Positions 1 through 12,600 are shown, numbered from the stretch's first letter. The stretch: DNA of 64,000 nt from Marsupella aquatica (GCA_973895155.1 OZ316896.1:2976001-3040000); one strand, 5' to 3'. The notes: generated from the sequence alone by a model not told the origin. Program-made: numbers and translations.

Positions 1-1301
1 AAATGTGGCAAGAGGGTGCCAGGATAGAGGCTGGGTTATTGGTAGACTAGCAAAGTGAGGCCAAGCAGGTACCAGGTTTGAATTTCATGACAACTTTCTT
101 TCAACACAAACCCCAGTAATAACATTGATTCACTGCTTGAGGGCAGTGATCTTGTCACTTTGGGTCACTCTCAAAGCATGTTATCCATCTCCAACCTTGT
201 TATCAATCTGTCAAACTTTCACAAAGACTGACAAGCTAAAACACATTCAAGGAAACTTTTTACAAACATACACACAAAGGGATGCGGTTGATAGTCTGGA
301 TAACTTTGGAGTGATTCCAGTTTAGGGCCCGGTTTAGGGTTACCACCAATAACATGGTCACCTCTAATTATCAATGTTTTTCAATATATATATTGATTTA
401 TATTTTAAAATTGGGGGTGACAGTAAATAGTGTCACTTGGCTGAAAATCAAGGGCAGCTCATAATTACTATGTATGACACTAAATGCCCTCCAGCATCTT
501 AGGTGAACTCTTTGATGCCAGCTTAGGCCCAATTGGGGGCCTAATTTGCATGATTTTGACCTTTGGGTTTGTGTTCTGGCACCCTTCATTTTTTGCTGCT
601 CCCGCTTTGTCAATGGAAGCTTCAACCGTCGTATCACCTACAATGTCAAAGGTGAAGTCAACTTGGGAGGAAGCCGGGGAGGAAACTTGAACTTGATAAG
701 AGGCAACTACTTGAACTTCAATTAGGCAAAAATATTGGGCTTTGCATAAACACTTAGACTCTGTTAGCCCCCATATATGTTAGCCAAGCAATGGTGGTTG
801 CTAGGATCCATATAATTATCCAGCGTGAAATTAGGCAGGTTTAGCCACATTGTTCTCTAAGTAATTAAATATTGGCTTCAATGGTGGTGTCTCTCCTGAG
901 GTACTTAACTAGTTCACCAATAGACGAGTGGGGCCTCTATCCATGCCTCTACCTTGTACTCTTATGAGTGTTTGGCTTCTTTCAATATCAAAGCTTTGGT
1001 TAATAGTCTTGGTTGATTTGCCAAATGCTTCTTCCTTGCGGAGTCCTGGCTGTTGCCGTTTGAATTGGCAACACTTTGTTCTAGAGTCTTGGTTGCTTTG
1101 CTAACAAAGTCTAAGTGTTAAAGCAAAACCTGGTACTTTGGTTAATAGTCATCGTGGACAGTCTTGGTGTATGTTCTGGCAAACTCAAGTCTGTCCTCTC
1201 TTTGGGGGTCTCACTGATGCAAAAATGATACATTACGTGCCACCAAGCATTAAATCATTTTATTTGTTCTGAGGGAAGATTGAATTCTAAGTGAAAGAAC
1301 A
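1..1301. other. AT-rich intergenic sequence, no gene seen
   Basis: The short open frames here show no domain, no splice pattern and no low-complexity protein signature that I recognise. I see no RNA gene or terminal repeat before the inverted-repeat element that starts near 1302. Confidence 0.5.
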
Positions 1302-1707
1302 CTACCGTCCTTCCCCCAAACACAGTGCCCGGGCGTTGTGTTTGAAAATGGATTTTTTTAGGGGTCCATAAGAAAAGTTTTTTTTCTTCAAACACAACGT
1401 CATTGTAACACAACGCCTGATCATTGTGTTTGAATATTGGTGTTGTGTTCAAGTTGGACACTGTGTTCGAGATTTGAATTTAAACTGTTCTATATTGAGC
1501 ACAAATAGTAAGAACTTTCAAAAATCATATGACCATGCCAATATTCAAACACAAAGTTAATATTCAGACACAATGCCCACTTTCAAACACAACACCCTGC
1601 AAGTACAAAAAAAAGATGAAAAAACACAATCAAAACTTGAATACAACTCCCTGGGCGCACCATTCGAATACAAGGCCATGGCGTTGTGTTCAGGGGAAGA
1701 CGGTAGG
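1302..1707. mobile_element. Small inverted-repeat (MITE-like) element
   Basis: The left end (CTACCGTCCTTCCCCC, from 1302) matches the reverse complement of the right end (GGGGAAGACGGTAG, ending 1706) imperfectly over about 45 bases. The interior holds further inverted copies of a GTTGTGTTTGAA / TTCAAACACAAC core. There is no coding capacity. No clear target-site duplication is visible, so the superfamily is not assigned. Confidence 0.5.
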
Positions 1708-1879
1708 ATCTTGAGGTAACTATGATTTTTAGCCAAGATTATCCAAATTAATAGAGATTGAAACTTTTTGGTTTTTTTTTAAAATAAGTTTTAGGGTGTG
1801 AGATCCCCAAGTCCCTGGAACAAGAGTTGCAATTATTGTTTTGGCAATGAAACTCTGAAGTTCAACTTTACTACACTCT

Positions 1880-2193
1880 TCACCGTAATTAGTGTTATGC
1901 CAGAATTAGTGTTACTAACACTAATTTTGGTAAAAATGATTTTGAGCCCAAGTAACACTAATTTTTGTTGGTTTTCAAAACAGATTTTGTTCACTTTAGT
2001 ATAAATTGCTTGTAAAAAATGGCTGATCTTTAGTCCAAAGTAACACTAATTGTTGTGGATTTTTCAAAATAGTCTTTTTTTACTCTATTTTTGCGTACAT
2101 GAATTAGTGTTACTATGGTCTTAAAAGTGGCAAAATAGAGTACCCTGAAAATGGGCACTCTCGAATTAGTGTTAGTCACACTAATTACGGTGA
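1880..2193. mobile_element. Small TIR element (MITE-like), about 314 bp
   Basis: A 15-base terminal inverted repeat, TCACCGTAATTAGTG at 1880-1894, recurs as its exact reverse complement at 2179-2193. The interior is filled with further AATTAGTGTTAC / GTAACACTAATT copies in both orientations. It has no coding capacity. I could not see a convincing target duplication. Confidence 0.55.
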
Positions 2194-2835
2194 ACATTGT
2201 ATGTTTATCAGTTTGTTAGCACTCCTAAATAATTAACTTCCCCCCCCCCCCCTCACATTGCAAATGGTACAGTGACTTAAGCTTCCATCAATGGATTGTG
2301 GGTGACAAAAAGAACAAAAATCTGAAGTTGATGCCAGAATACAAACCAGAGTTAATCGGGCCGGAGCAGCAGCATGCATGACTAGGATGGGCAGCATACG
2401 TATGTTTGCCTGGGATAAATGCTGCAGGAGGGCATTAATTTGGCGTAGAGTTAACGTACACAGATTCAAGACAAAGAATAATCTTGAATGACAAACAAGT
2501 ACCTTAATTTGATGCAATGTCACACATGGTTAACGGGATGGATGGCTGTTTAAAACCATCATTCCAAGGTTCAGCCATGATTGAGGTAAGCTTAGATTGA
2601 CATATGTTAATTCTAATTCTAAATGTTGCTTTGTCCAGCTGATGGTTGGGTGACTTAGATGTCAGACTGACAAAAAAATAACCATGCTCTCTGCAGTCCC
2701 TGAAAGGTGTGTGAATAACCCATTGACAGCCTTGGGCTCCAAGCAGCCTAATTCAGCTTAAGGTTTTTTCTTATTTGGATTAATTTATGAACCGTCTGAT
2801 CTCCCTAGATTTGAGGATGGCCCTTATCTAGATTA
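2194..2835. other. Intergenic stretch with poly-C tract
   Basis: A run of C residues lies at about 2239-2251. No gene or repeat is otherwise recognised up to the CTAG end of unit A. Confidence 0.4.
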
Positions 2836-4370
2836 CTAGCTCAATACCTGTGCCTTGCACAGAAGAAGTCGTGTCGGCCAAGATGTCGTTGAGAAAAAAA
2901 GATGTCATGTCGGCCAAGAGTTCATTGAGAGAAAAGAGATTCGTGCTGCCCAAGATGTTGTTATGTGAAAGATGTCATGAAGTAAAAAGATGTCTTTAAG
3001 AAAAAAGAAGTCATTTTGCCAAAGATGCCATTATGTGAAATATCTAGTCAAGAAAAAGGTGTCATTTTGCCAAAGATATCATGAAGTAAAAGATGTTATA
3101 AGAAAAAAGGTGTCCTTAATTTCACCCAAGCTGTCGTTATGTGAAAGATGTTATGAAATGAAAAGTCAAGGAGAGAATGAGCGAGCCTTTTTCTTTGTTT
3201 TTCTTTTTTTACCCAAAATGCCCCTGCATTAGAATGACGACCACTCTATAAATAATTGGCGCAACGTTATATTATCGGTTTCAGGTTTAGGGTTTAGCAA
3301 AGATATATGCCCATTCTGTCGGTATCCTCAAGGGTATCCTTTCAATCCCCGTGTGTTGCATAAAAGATGTTGTTTGGTTAAAGATGTTGTTGAGAAATAG
3401 ATTGTGGTGCAAAAGATATTGTTGAATAAAAAATTTGTTAAAATATATTATTTCAAAAAAACTTTTGTTGAGTGAAAGATAGCATTGTGCAAAATAGTGG
3501 CTACGGCAGCCACAAAAGTTCCCTTTTCTTTGTTTCTTTTTTCTCCTTGCACAAAAAAATTCTTGAATAAAAGATGTCATTGCACAAAAAATTGGCTATG
3601 ACAATCACAAAAGTATAACAAAATCTTGAACAAAATGAGAGGTGTTTTTTTCTTCCTTTTTTCCCTTTTTTTCTCTTATGTTCCTTTTAAACCTTAACGT
3701 CCCCCTTTTCCCCATTTTCCTATTTTTGGTCTTCACTTTTTCACAATCACCATCACTCCACTCGTTCTCTGTGCCCCCCACCCATGTGAGATCAAGGGGC
3801 TACCCTACATTGTGAGTGTGCCCCTCGCCTGACACCTTGCCATCAACGCCCATGTCATGCGCTTCACTATGTCTTTGGGCCTTATTACTTTTGTTTTTGG
3901 CATTGAAAATGACACTAGAAATGACTGTAAAAATCACCACAAATATTGGGAGAATAGTTTTTTATTGATCTAGTGACTAAAATATTATTAGTAATTAAAC
4001 TACTTTTACCAGTATTACACAAAAATTATGATGCACACACTATTGAATATGTACAATATAAACTTGCAAGTGAGTATATACAATATTCACTTAATATTTA
4101 CTTGCATGGATGTCTCCTCCTTGATCCTTGTGCATTGATCCTTGTGCATTGTGTTAAAGTCTCATTGTGTGTGTGTGTGTGTCTGGTGTGATTATTTTTG
4201 CTTGTCTTGGGCATTTTGCTTGTCTTGGGCACTGGTGCAGCTTTTTGTGACTCACACTAAACTCAATTCACACTTTGGCTTTATTGTTTACCATTACCAG
4301 ATTTTTCTAATTTTTGTGCCCTGCAAATTTGAATGACAACCACTCTAAAAAGTGGTGCAACTATGTATTA
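2836..4370 (-). mobile_element. Helitron-like unit A (non-coding)
   Basis: It begins at A|CTAG followed by a GTGC...GCAC hairpin (CTGTGCCTTGCACAG), the reverse complement of a plant Helitron 3' end (hairpin then CTRR, inserted between A and T). Minisatellite units (GATGTCGTGTCGGCCAAG-like, about 2870-3170) follow. The sequence then aligns, with moderate divergence, to unit B (4371 onward) through to about 14650. There is no transposase. The other (5' TC) end was not located, so whether this is a complete element or part of a duplicated block is open. Confidence 0.45.
2870..3170. repeat. Minisatellite next to Helitron-type end of unit A
   Basis: Degenerate direct repeats of about 30-36 bases carry the pieces GATGTC, GTCGGCCAAG, TTGAGAAAAAAG and TTTTGCCAAAGAT. 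They match the array in unit B. Confidence 0.6.
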
Positions 4371-5777
4371 CTAGCTCAATACCCGTGCGTTGCACAAAAG
4401 AAGTCATGTCGGCCAAGATTTTGTTGAGAAAAAAAGATGTCGTGTCGGCCAAGAGGTCGTTGAGAGAAAAGATGTAGTGTCGGCCAAGAGGTTGTGGAGA
4501 GAAAAGATGTTGTGTCGGCCAAGAGGTCGTGGAGAGAAAAGATGTAGTGTCGGCTAAGAGGTCATGGAAAGAAAAGATGTAGTGTCGGCCAAGAGGTGTT
4601 GAGAGAAAAGAAGTCGTTGAGAAAAAAAGATGGCCAAGAGGTCGTTGAGAGAAAAGAAGTCACTGAGAAAAAACTATGTCATGTCGGGCAAGAGGTCATT
4701 GAGAAAAAATATGTTGTCTTGGCCAAGAAGTCGTTGAGAAAAAAAATGTCATGTCGGCCAAGATGTCGTTGAGAAAAAATATGTCGTGTTGGCAAAGACA
4801 TCATTGAGGGAAAAAATGTCGTGTCAGCCAAGACATCATTGAGGGAAAATACCCGTGCATTGCACAAAAGATGTCTTTGAAGTCATTTTGCCAAAGAAGT
4901 CATTTTGCCAAAGATGCCATTATGTGAAAGATGTTGATAAGAAAAATGTGTCATTTTGCCAAAGATATCGTGAAGTAAAAGATGTTATAAAGAAAAAAAA
5001 GGTGTCATTTTGACATCCAAGTTGTCATTATGTGAAAGATATTATGAAGTAAAAAGTCAAGGAGAGAAGGAGCAAGTCTTTTTGTTTGTTTGTTTTTTTA
5101 CCCAAAATGCCCTTGCATTTGAATGGCGACCACTCTATACATTGGTGCAATGTTATATTATCGGTTTCAGGTTTAAGGTTTTAGGGTTTAGCAAAGATGA
5201 CCATTCTATCGCTATCCTTTCAATCCCCGTGCGTTGCATAAAAGATGTTGTTTGGTTAATTAAAGATGTTGTTGATAAATAGCTCATGGTGCAAAAGATA
5301 TTGTTGAATAAAAAATTGCACAAAACTTTTTGTTGAGTGAAAGATATCATTGTGCAAAATACTGGCCACGGCAGCCACAAAAGTTCCCTTTTTCTTTTTC
5401 CTCCTTGCACAAAAAAATTCTTTGAATAAAAGATGTCATTGCACAAACCACTGGCTATGACAACCACAAAAATATAATGAGAGGTGCTTTTTTCCCCCCT
5501 TTTAAACCTTTTTCCTCTTATGTTCCTTTTAAACCTTAACCTCTCCCTTTTCCCCATTTCACCATCACTCCACTCGCTCGCCGCCCCCTCCCTCCCCACC
5601 CGTGCGCGACTGGAGCCCTTCGAGGGGCTGCCCTACATTGCCAGTGTGCCCCTCGCCCGACACCTTGCCATCACCGTCCGTCCGTGTCATGCGTTTCACT
5701 ATGTCTTTGGGCCTTATTACTTTTGTTTTTTGGCATTGAAAATGATAGTGCAAATGACTCTAAAAATCACCACAAAT
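4371..5777 (-). mobile_element. Helitron-like unit B, left part
   Basis: It starts A|CTAGCTCAATACCCGTGCGTTGCAC, the same end as unit A with a better-preserved hairpin. The corresponding sequence without this insertion is visible at about 14645 (GTGTATTATACTTT), giving an A^T target as expected for Helitrons. Unit B parallels unit A block by block: minisatellite, GGTTTAGGGTTTAGCAAAG segment, and CATTGAAAATGA segment. It is interrupted by the element at 5778-6188 and by the Helitron at 6277-14300, and resumes at 14301. Confidence 0.45.
4393..4860. repeat. Minisatellite, about 35-bp unit, in unit B
   Basis: About a dozen head-to-tail copies of a unit containing GATGTCGTGTCGGCCAAGAG, GTCGTTGAGAG and AAAA, with point changes and small length changes. 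It lies directly inside the CTAG/hairpin end. Confidence 0.7.
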
Positions 5778-6188
5778 CCCGGTTTAACCTGACGGGCACC
5801 TTGACGCATTGCCGGGCATGTCAAATTGTCAAATGACGGCCCAAAAATGACCAATTTGACAGATATTGAATAAGATTCTCCCAAACTCACCCAAACCCAA
5901 ACCCGAACCCCAGACCGCCTCTCCCTGCCCGCACCCCGAATCCGAACTTCCCCCCCGGACCGCCCCCGAACTCAAACCCGAACCCGGACCGCCCCCCCAT
6001 ACCCCCCTGAACCCCCCCGGAGCGCCCCCAAACCCAAATCCCCCCGAACCCAAACCCAAATCCCCCCTGAACCCAAACCCACCCCCCCAAACCCGAACCC
6101 ACCCCCCCGGACTACTCCCGAGCCCGGGTGCCAGGTTGCCAATTTGCCGGCCGTTTTTGCCCAGTTTGACGGGCAAGGTCAAACCGGG
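5778..6188. mobile_element. C-rich TIR element inserted in unit B
   Basis: The uninterrupted sequence is seen in unit A (about 3930, CACCACAAATATTGGGAG). In unit B this is split by 411 bases beginning CCCGGTTTAACCT and ending with the near-complement AAGGTCAAACCGGG. CACAAAT is present on both sides (5771-5777 and 6190-6196), i.e. a 7-8 bp target duplication, hAT-like in size. The interior is a long CCCAAACCC/CCCGAACCC tract that gives spurious proline-rich frames. No transposase is present. Confidence 0.65.
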
Positions 6189-6304
6189 TCACAAATATTG
6201 GGAGAACAATTTTTTATTGATCAAGTGACTAAAATGTTATTAGTAATTAAACTCCTCTTACCACTATTATACAAAACTAGCCCCATGCCCGTGCGTTGCA
6301 CGAA

Positions 6305-6640
6305 AGACTTCGAGTGAGGGCAAGATTTTGAGTGAGGGCAAGATTTTGAGTGAGGGCAAGATGCCGAGGTGAGAGCGAGATGCCAAGGTGAGGGCAAGAT
6401 GTCGAGGTGAGGGCAAGATGTCGAGGTGAGGGCAATATTTGGAGGTGAGGGCAAGATTTCAAGTGAGGGCAAGATGTCAACATGAGGGCAAGATTTGGAG
6501 ATGAGGGCAAGATTTCAAGTGAAGGCAAGATGTTGAGGTGAGGGCAAGATTTGGAGATGAGGGCAAGATGTTGAAGTGAGAGCAAGATGTCGAGATGAGA
6601 GCAAGATGTGGAGGTGAGGGTAAGATTTTGAGGCGAGCCA
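6305..6640. repeat. Minisatellite near Helitron 3' end
   Basis: About 17 tandem copies of an 18-20 base unit resembling GATGTCGAGGTGAGGGCAA. Variants include GATTTTGAGTGAGGGCAA. It lies immediately inside the terminal hairpin. Confidence 0.75.
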
Positions 6641-6725
6641 AACATGGTTGTGCATTGAAAACTTATAATTCAGGCAAAAAGTCAAAGAGATTAATACAAA
6701 AGTGATACAATCTTTATTCAGGCGT

Positions 6726-9700
6726 TCAATAAAGAACCTCATCATATACAACATTTTTTGTCAACTTTGCTTGACCCTCCTCGGAATCTGAAAGTAAAAC
6801 CTTGATAGTTGTAGGTGATGTTGCCCTTGAGAATGCTACATACAATTGTCCATGACTAAATACAGGCTTTGAAAGCTACAACCCTACATGTTCTAAAGTC
6901 TAACCTTGAGCCTTGTTTATGGTCATTGCATATGCCACTCGAACGGGAAATTGGACCCTACGTAATAAAAAAGGAAGTGACTCGTCAGACGTCAATGGAA
7001 TCCGTGGGATAAATGTAAGGGTCCCTGCATGTTTTCCTACGAGAACACGTGCCTCAATGACACGACGATTCATTGCTCTCACAATTAGCCGAGTACCATT
7101 GCACAACCCCAAAGAGTGATCTATATTCCTAAGTAAAATGATAGGGCATCCAACCTTTAGTACCAACTTATGAGGCGGCAGACCACTCGGCGTGAGTGTA
7201 TTCAAGAACTCCGTAGGGTAGAAGTTCTCCCCCTCAAGCTGATCTGGATGATCTACGCTAAAAAACTCACTTGATTCCCCGGGAAGTCCTTCTAAGATAG
7301 AGTCGTTAATTTTTAGTGCCTCGTCATTTGTCGGCGCCAGGATAGTTCTCTCACTTAAGAACCTATCGTCCACATTAGCAAGAGTCGGGTATATTGCCTG
7401 AATCAATGATTCCACTCGTCCCCCATCCACCACCATAGACTCAGGGCAAGTAATAAGATTATTTGAAGGCCCTCCTTTTGGGAGTTTATCATTGCCCAAT
7501 TGTAGTAGCCACTCCGCAAATGTAACATTACCAAATTCAGGAGAGGCATTAGTTCCTCTTGCCCGCATATTTTCAGTTAGCTTCAAAGTCCGTATACTAC
7601 TCCACACATAAGACTTCTTCAAACACGACTTCACAATCTCCGGACGACTTGCCCTTGCCTTCACTAGAAGCACTTGTCAAAAATCACCTGCAAATACAAC
7701 TACAACCCCTCCAAAGATTTGGTCGTTATCTCGTATGTCGCGTAAAGTTCTATCCAACGCCTCCACTCCATGCCGATGGATCATGGGTGCTTCATCCCAC
7801 AAAATAAAAGTTGCCCTCCGCAATAATCCAGCAAGGTCAGATTGTTTTTGGATGCCGCATGTCGATGTCTAGATTGGTTTCAATGGTAGCTTGAATCTTG
7901 AGTGTGCGGTGCGACCTCCATCTAACAAAAGACTTGCAATACCCGAGGAAGCTACGGCCAATGCAATGTCCCCATCTGCACGGACTCTCCAAAGTAGAAC
8001 ATTCTCCACAAATGTTTTTCCCGTCCCCCCCGGTCCATCAATAAAGAATGTCGCTCCATATCGAGCCCTCACCGCTGCAAGTATTGTAGTGTACGTTGCC
8101 CTTTGACCCTCGTTCAACAACGGCTCCTGCTCTGCAAGTTGTTGTAGAAGTACATCCATCGGGTAACGTGTCTCCTCTCTTATCAACCGGTTTCTATTTT
8201 CTTCCTCTTGGAAAAACTCCATACCTGGTTCCGGAAGACCAAACTCTAGCAATGTTTTACCCACACTTTTCAAAGCCTCATCCATCAAATGTAGAGCAAA
8301 GCTCTGTTGTTGCTGCTCCGTAGAATCTAAGAAGCCCATTGATTGCAAACGATACCTACAATCATCACTCAAATTGGATGCATGTTGTGTCCACAGGTCG
8401 CACGGCTTGGCAACACCTCCAAACAACAATATTGTGATAAATAGTTGCCAAATTTGTGCACCGGTGTGCATGCTTGTTGCTTCTTGAAGGCATCTATCCC
8501 ACTCCTCATCGTTCTCATACAAACCCCGGGCAAGAGCGGCAGCCTGAAAGGTTGGGTATACATTGCCCTCAAATGTGCGAAGGTCGATGAATGAGGTTGC
8601 ACCTTTGATGTGAAGAAGAAGCGCCCTCAAGTAGTACCGTTCACCCGCGGCTGGCGGCACAAAATACATCCTACCAATGCTAAACCCTCTTCTTCGTGGG
8701 TTCCATGCACGGGAGGATGCATCCCACACAAACTCATTGGGGAAATTGCTGTAGAAAAGTTGTCTCGCACGTTCATGTAACGTGTTAGCTTTGAACCACC
8801 CTGTGAGGGTTGTGTCCCTATGAGATTCTCGTTGGACCACATCATTGATCTCATAATCCTCATTGAACATTACTGATTGTTCCCTCTCACAATGCACTTG
8901 CAACCTTTGGACTGAAGTAGTACACTCAGACATTTCAAACTGATTGATGCGCCATACTCCTTCAGCAGCAGACACATATCTGGCATCTAAATGTTCCTTT
9001 ACTTCGTCTCGTTGCTCAACCTCCACCGTCGCTTTATCGTGCCCTTTATAACAGTACTTATATAAATACTTGATTGCTTTAATCGAAGAACAAATCTCCA
9101 CATTGATATGAGCATTAAATCTCATGCTCAAATATAGACTTATGAGGAACAACCCACCTATTGTCGAACTTAAATGTGCTTCAATCTTTTGAGAAACTAC
9201 GGCCATCATCCCGATGTCGATACATAGGATACCCATCATCTCCAAAAACTGTTTCGGATGAAAATGATTGCGGATAGCCCTTGCTGCACTGTCCATCGAC
9301 CATGCAAGGTGAGTTTGGATACCCGCGACCGCATGGACCATGGACCATGGACTTCATAATAGTCTGATATAATTGGGGATGTACTCGTGCATTTGGTATC
9401 TCTGCCAAAACCAATTCATCAACCAACTCCGGGGTGCGCAACTTATGTCGTTCCACCAATATTATCAGTATGTGGGCATGCGGCAGACCCCTCTTCTGAA
9501 ATTCGATGACATACATAGAAGCAATAGGTCTACCTATTACCCCTGCCCGAATGTCCGCCAACAGGGCCTTCAACTTAAGTTTGAACACTCTCGCCACAAT
9601 GTCATCGCGGTCGGCCGGGGTCTGGTAGGGGTAGCACTCCGCTCTGATTTCAGGCCATTCAGGATTGCACGTCAAAGTTATGAAAAGGTCTGGAGGCCCA

Positions 9701-12018
9701 TACGTTCGAACAACCGCCATGGCATCCTGATAGGCCTGCATCATATGTCGTGCACTACCTCCATAGGTTGATGGTAGAATATAGGTCCTACCCACATCAC
9801 TTGCTCGTGCGTCCTCATTTTGAACTGCATCTTGTAGCCCTTGATACAACTCGGTCCTTAGCTTCTTCTGATTATTCCAAATGTAGGTGAGTCGTGTTTG
9901 ATCAATACATGCGTAAGCATGATCCACAATGTATTGCTTGAGCAATCGTCCTCCACGAAGCAACCAATCATCTCCCCGCCTTGCATGTAACCTATACGCA
10001 TAGTCTTGAAGTTGGGTCACCTTCTTAGAACCATTTCGTCCACCCCTTGCTCCTGCTTCAGCAGCCACTATAATTCCATCTTGGAATTCATGGCCTGCCA
10101 ATGGGATGTCATAAGACCACCCATCCTGTCCATGAGGAAAAAGCAAAACATAATGAAGGGGAGCATACGACCGATGCCACTCAAAAATCCTTTGTAGGCC
10201 ACCATTCCTCTTCCTTAGGATTATGTCCCTACCACGTGTTTCAATATCTTCCTCTCCCACCATAATCACGCCAATTTCATCTGTGGTGGGCTTACTATAG
10301 CGCCTAAGGTCAGTATCTCACTCTGCTATAATACGTAGCGATACCTCTGCCACCTCAGTGCCATCAATGCGGCTCCCCGCATTTTTGAAGAGCCCCACAT
10401 ATGGATTGTACGTATGCAGCATGTCTTGCAGTGAAGCTAACACAGCATGATCCAATTGTGGCATCCTATTCATCCTACAACCCAAGAAAAAACCATGAGA
10501 CACAACTTACTGGAAACATATATACTTAGAATATTAAAGGAAAACGCTTTCAAGAATGCTGCACATATTACTTATTTACCTGTTTCCCAACTCATTTTCT
10601 GTATCATGAATATATAGCTGAGCAAATTTTGGTCCTTCTCCATCAGGCGGCAAGAGGCTACTGGCACGATGATATAATGCTCCTTGGATACGAAAGGAAT
10701 ATGGGCCTTGATTACCACCCCTTTCATCAATTTTAACACCTAGAGACATAAATGCCAATGCATTATTGTAGCCTCAAATATTCTTCCGGAATGCTGTAGC
10801 TGCAGCATTGGTACCAATCAACAAACTCCGTAGAGGTTAAGGGGGATCACCAAGTTCAGACAATACCACCTTCCCTCCGGTGCAACACATGGTAAAGAAC
10901 GGGTTGCGTTGCGTCCCTGACTTGCATTCTTCGATCCAATGAAGTGCTTTGCATTGTGGGCACTCAATGTTCATGCGTCCCAAAAGATGTCGACCCATTG
11001 AAGGGTCCAACGGCTGTCTTGCCTTTGGTAACCGTTGGATTTGTTCCAATCTTTGGAGTTCCTGCAAAACAACACGTGGATTGGGTTGAGCCGGAGTATC
11101 CGGCGCAAGATTTGTGCCTCCCATTTCCTCTTGGAGCATATGCTCAATTTCCTCTTCTCCATCTTCGTTTGACAAATCCAAGGTGCCCTCAACAAACGTG
11201 TCAAATTGATCGCCCCCATCATCGAGGATTGGATTTGGCCCCTCGTGAAGAGCACCATGAATGAGCCAATCTTCATCAAAGACGTCAGGGTCGCATCGTT
11301 CATTGTTTGGTATGGATTCACAGGGTGGGGGCTAAGCCATAAAGGCAACCCCATCTTGTAAAGCGCCATCAATGAGCCAATTTTCTTCAAAGACGTCCAG
11401 TTGTTGTGACCCATTGTTGGTTATGGGCTCGCACGGTGGGCCAATGGCAAAATCCTGGGGGGGCTGGTCAACCCCACATGCGTCCAAGGCACCATTGATG
11501 AGCCAACCTTCATCGAACATGGGAGAGTGGGATAATCCATTCACAGGATCTTGGCTAGTACCAATAGCAATGGATCTGGCCGATGCCTGTTGAGCAGCCC
11601 TTGCTTCACGGCGAAGCTGCCTTCCACTATTTGTGCGTGCAGATGTCAAAGTTGGTCCCCAAGTTGGTCCTGTACTTGCCCCCTCAAAGGAGGCCAATGA
11701 TGTTGCTGGTGCCCGCCGCAGTGCCCTTGCTTTGTGCCGTAGTTGTTGACCACTAACTGTGTGGGCAGACGCCACACTTGGTGCAGCACTTGTGGCACTT
11801 GGTTCTGGTACCAAAAGTATCGGACTTGGTGGAATACTTGCTACCGCGACCAAAGGTCCCACAGTTGGTGTGGAAGTTGGTTGTGGCACAGTACAAACTT
11901 CAGCCCTCTCTTGTAGCCGTCGCTCAGCATATCGTTGGCGACGCCTTGCATTTGTGACTGCCCTATTCTGGGTATGCCACTCCCGATCAGCTTCCAATCT
12001 CTCGCGTGGGGTCCTCAT
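6726..12018 (-). pseudogene. Helitron Rep/PIF1-helicase gene, degenerate
   Basis: Reads from an ATG at 12018 to a TGA at 6726-6728. In order: an N-terminal basic stretch; three copies of an FDExWLIxGAL motif; a CPQCKALHW...C zinc-like cluster; an intron at 10475-10579 (GT-AG); HUH-Rep motifs (FITLTCNPEWPE, RGLPHAHILI); and the two-tyrosine motif (KYLYKYCYKGHD, about 9070-9030). The PIF1 helicase follows, with Walker A GPGGTGKT (about 8030) and ILWDEAPM Walker B, then a motif-VI region near AYAMTINKAQG and VAFSRAT. In-frame stops: 11332, 10837, 10774, 10318, 9181, 7869, 7677, and two just after 6900. One frameshift lies between 9130 and 9180. The frame is otherwise continuous. It would nick, unwind and copy the element by rolling circle if intact. 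Confidence 0.85.
10475..10579 (-). other. Predicted intron in Helitron Rep gene
   Basis: The donor is CAG|GTAAATAAG (10580|10579) and the acceptor TTGTAG|GATG (10475|10474) on the minus strand. Removing it keeps the reading frame and joins ENELGNR to the MNRMPQLDH segment, a continuous conserved stretch in plant Helitron Rep proteins as I know them. Confidence 0.6.
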
Positions 12019-12339
12019 GGTCCAGGTTCTCTCTTAAACCCCTTCATTGTCTGCATCCAACCCACAAAACCTATGAGAATTTTGTATGCACCCGCAATCA
12101 AGCTAAGAGACCCCTAACTATGTTGAATGCAGGTTGGGCCACACCTTTGCAAGAGACCTGAGACATGTGAGGAGACCCAATATCTGTGAAAGATATCGCC
12201 TACCGCAGTCCCTCGTCTCGCCCTCCCAACCTTTGTGGCGATCATCCTACTTCTAGGACGTCTCTTGCCCCTATGGTATCCACTTAATAGGCATTGGCTG
12301 ATGCAAGCACCACAAAATGATCACATTCAAATGCCTATG

Positions 12340-12600
12340 TCCCATTTTGCCCCCGGATCACCCAAAAAAGAAAGGCCAAAAAACGTTGCCCAGGTCACCA
12401 AAAATATTAGAGGGGCTCCCCAAAATTCTGATGACGGCCACATCCCATGATGATCCCCCCCGGATCACCCAAAAAAGAAGGGCCAAAAGTAGTGGGGGTC
12501 ACCCAAAAATATTAGAGGGGCTCCCCAAAATTTATGATGACGGCCACATCCCATGGTGATCGCCCCCAGACCACCCAAAAAAGTGGAGGTCGCACAAATT
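12340..12600. repeat. Direct repeats in Helitron 5' region
   Basis: Two to three copies of a block of about 110 bases contain GGATCACCCAAAAAAG, AATATTAGAGGGGCTCCCC and GATGACGGCCACATCCCATG. They are non-coding. Confidence 0.6.

Noticed and set aside
5880-6120. Telomere-like CCCAAACCC tract
   Set aside because: The plant telomere unit is CCCTAAA. The tract here is different and sits inside a transposable element with a target duplication.
5829-6228. Proline-rich (plus) and glycine-rich (minus) proteins
   Set aside because: By-products of the CCCAAACCC/CCCGAACCC tract inside the TIR element.
2870-6640. CRISPR-like arrays
   Set aside because: The arrays are head-to-tail minisatellites without unique spacers, in a eukaryotic genome.
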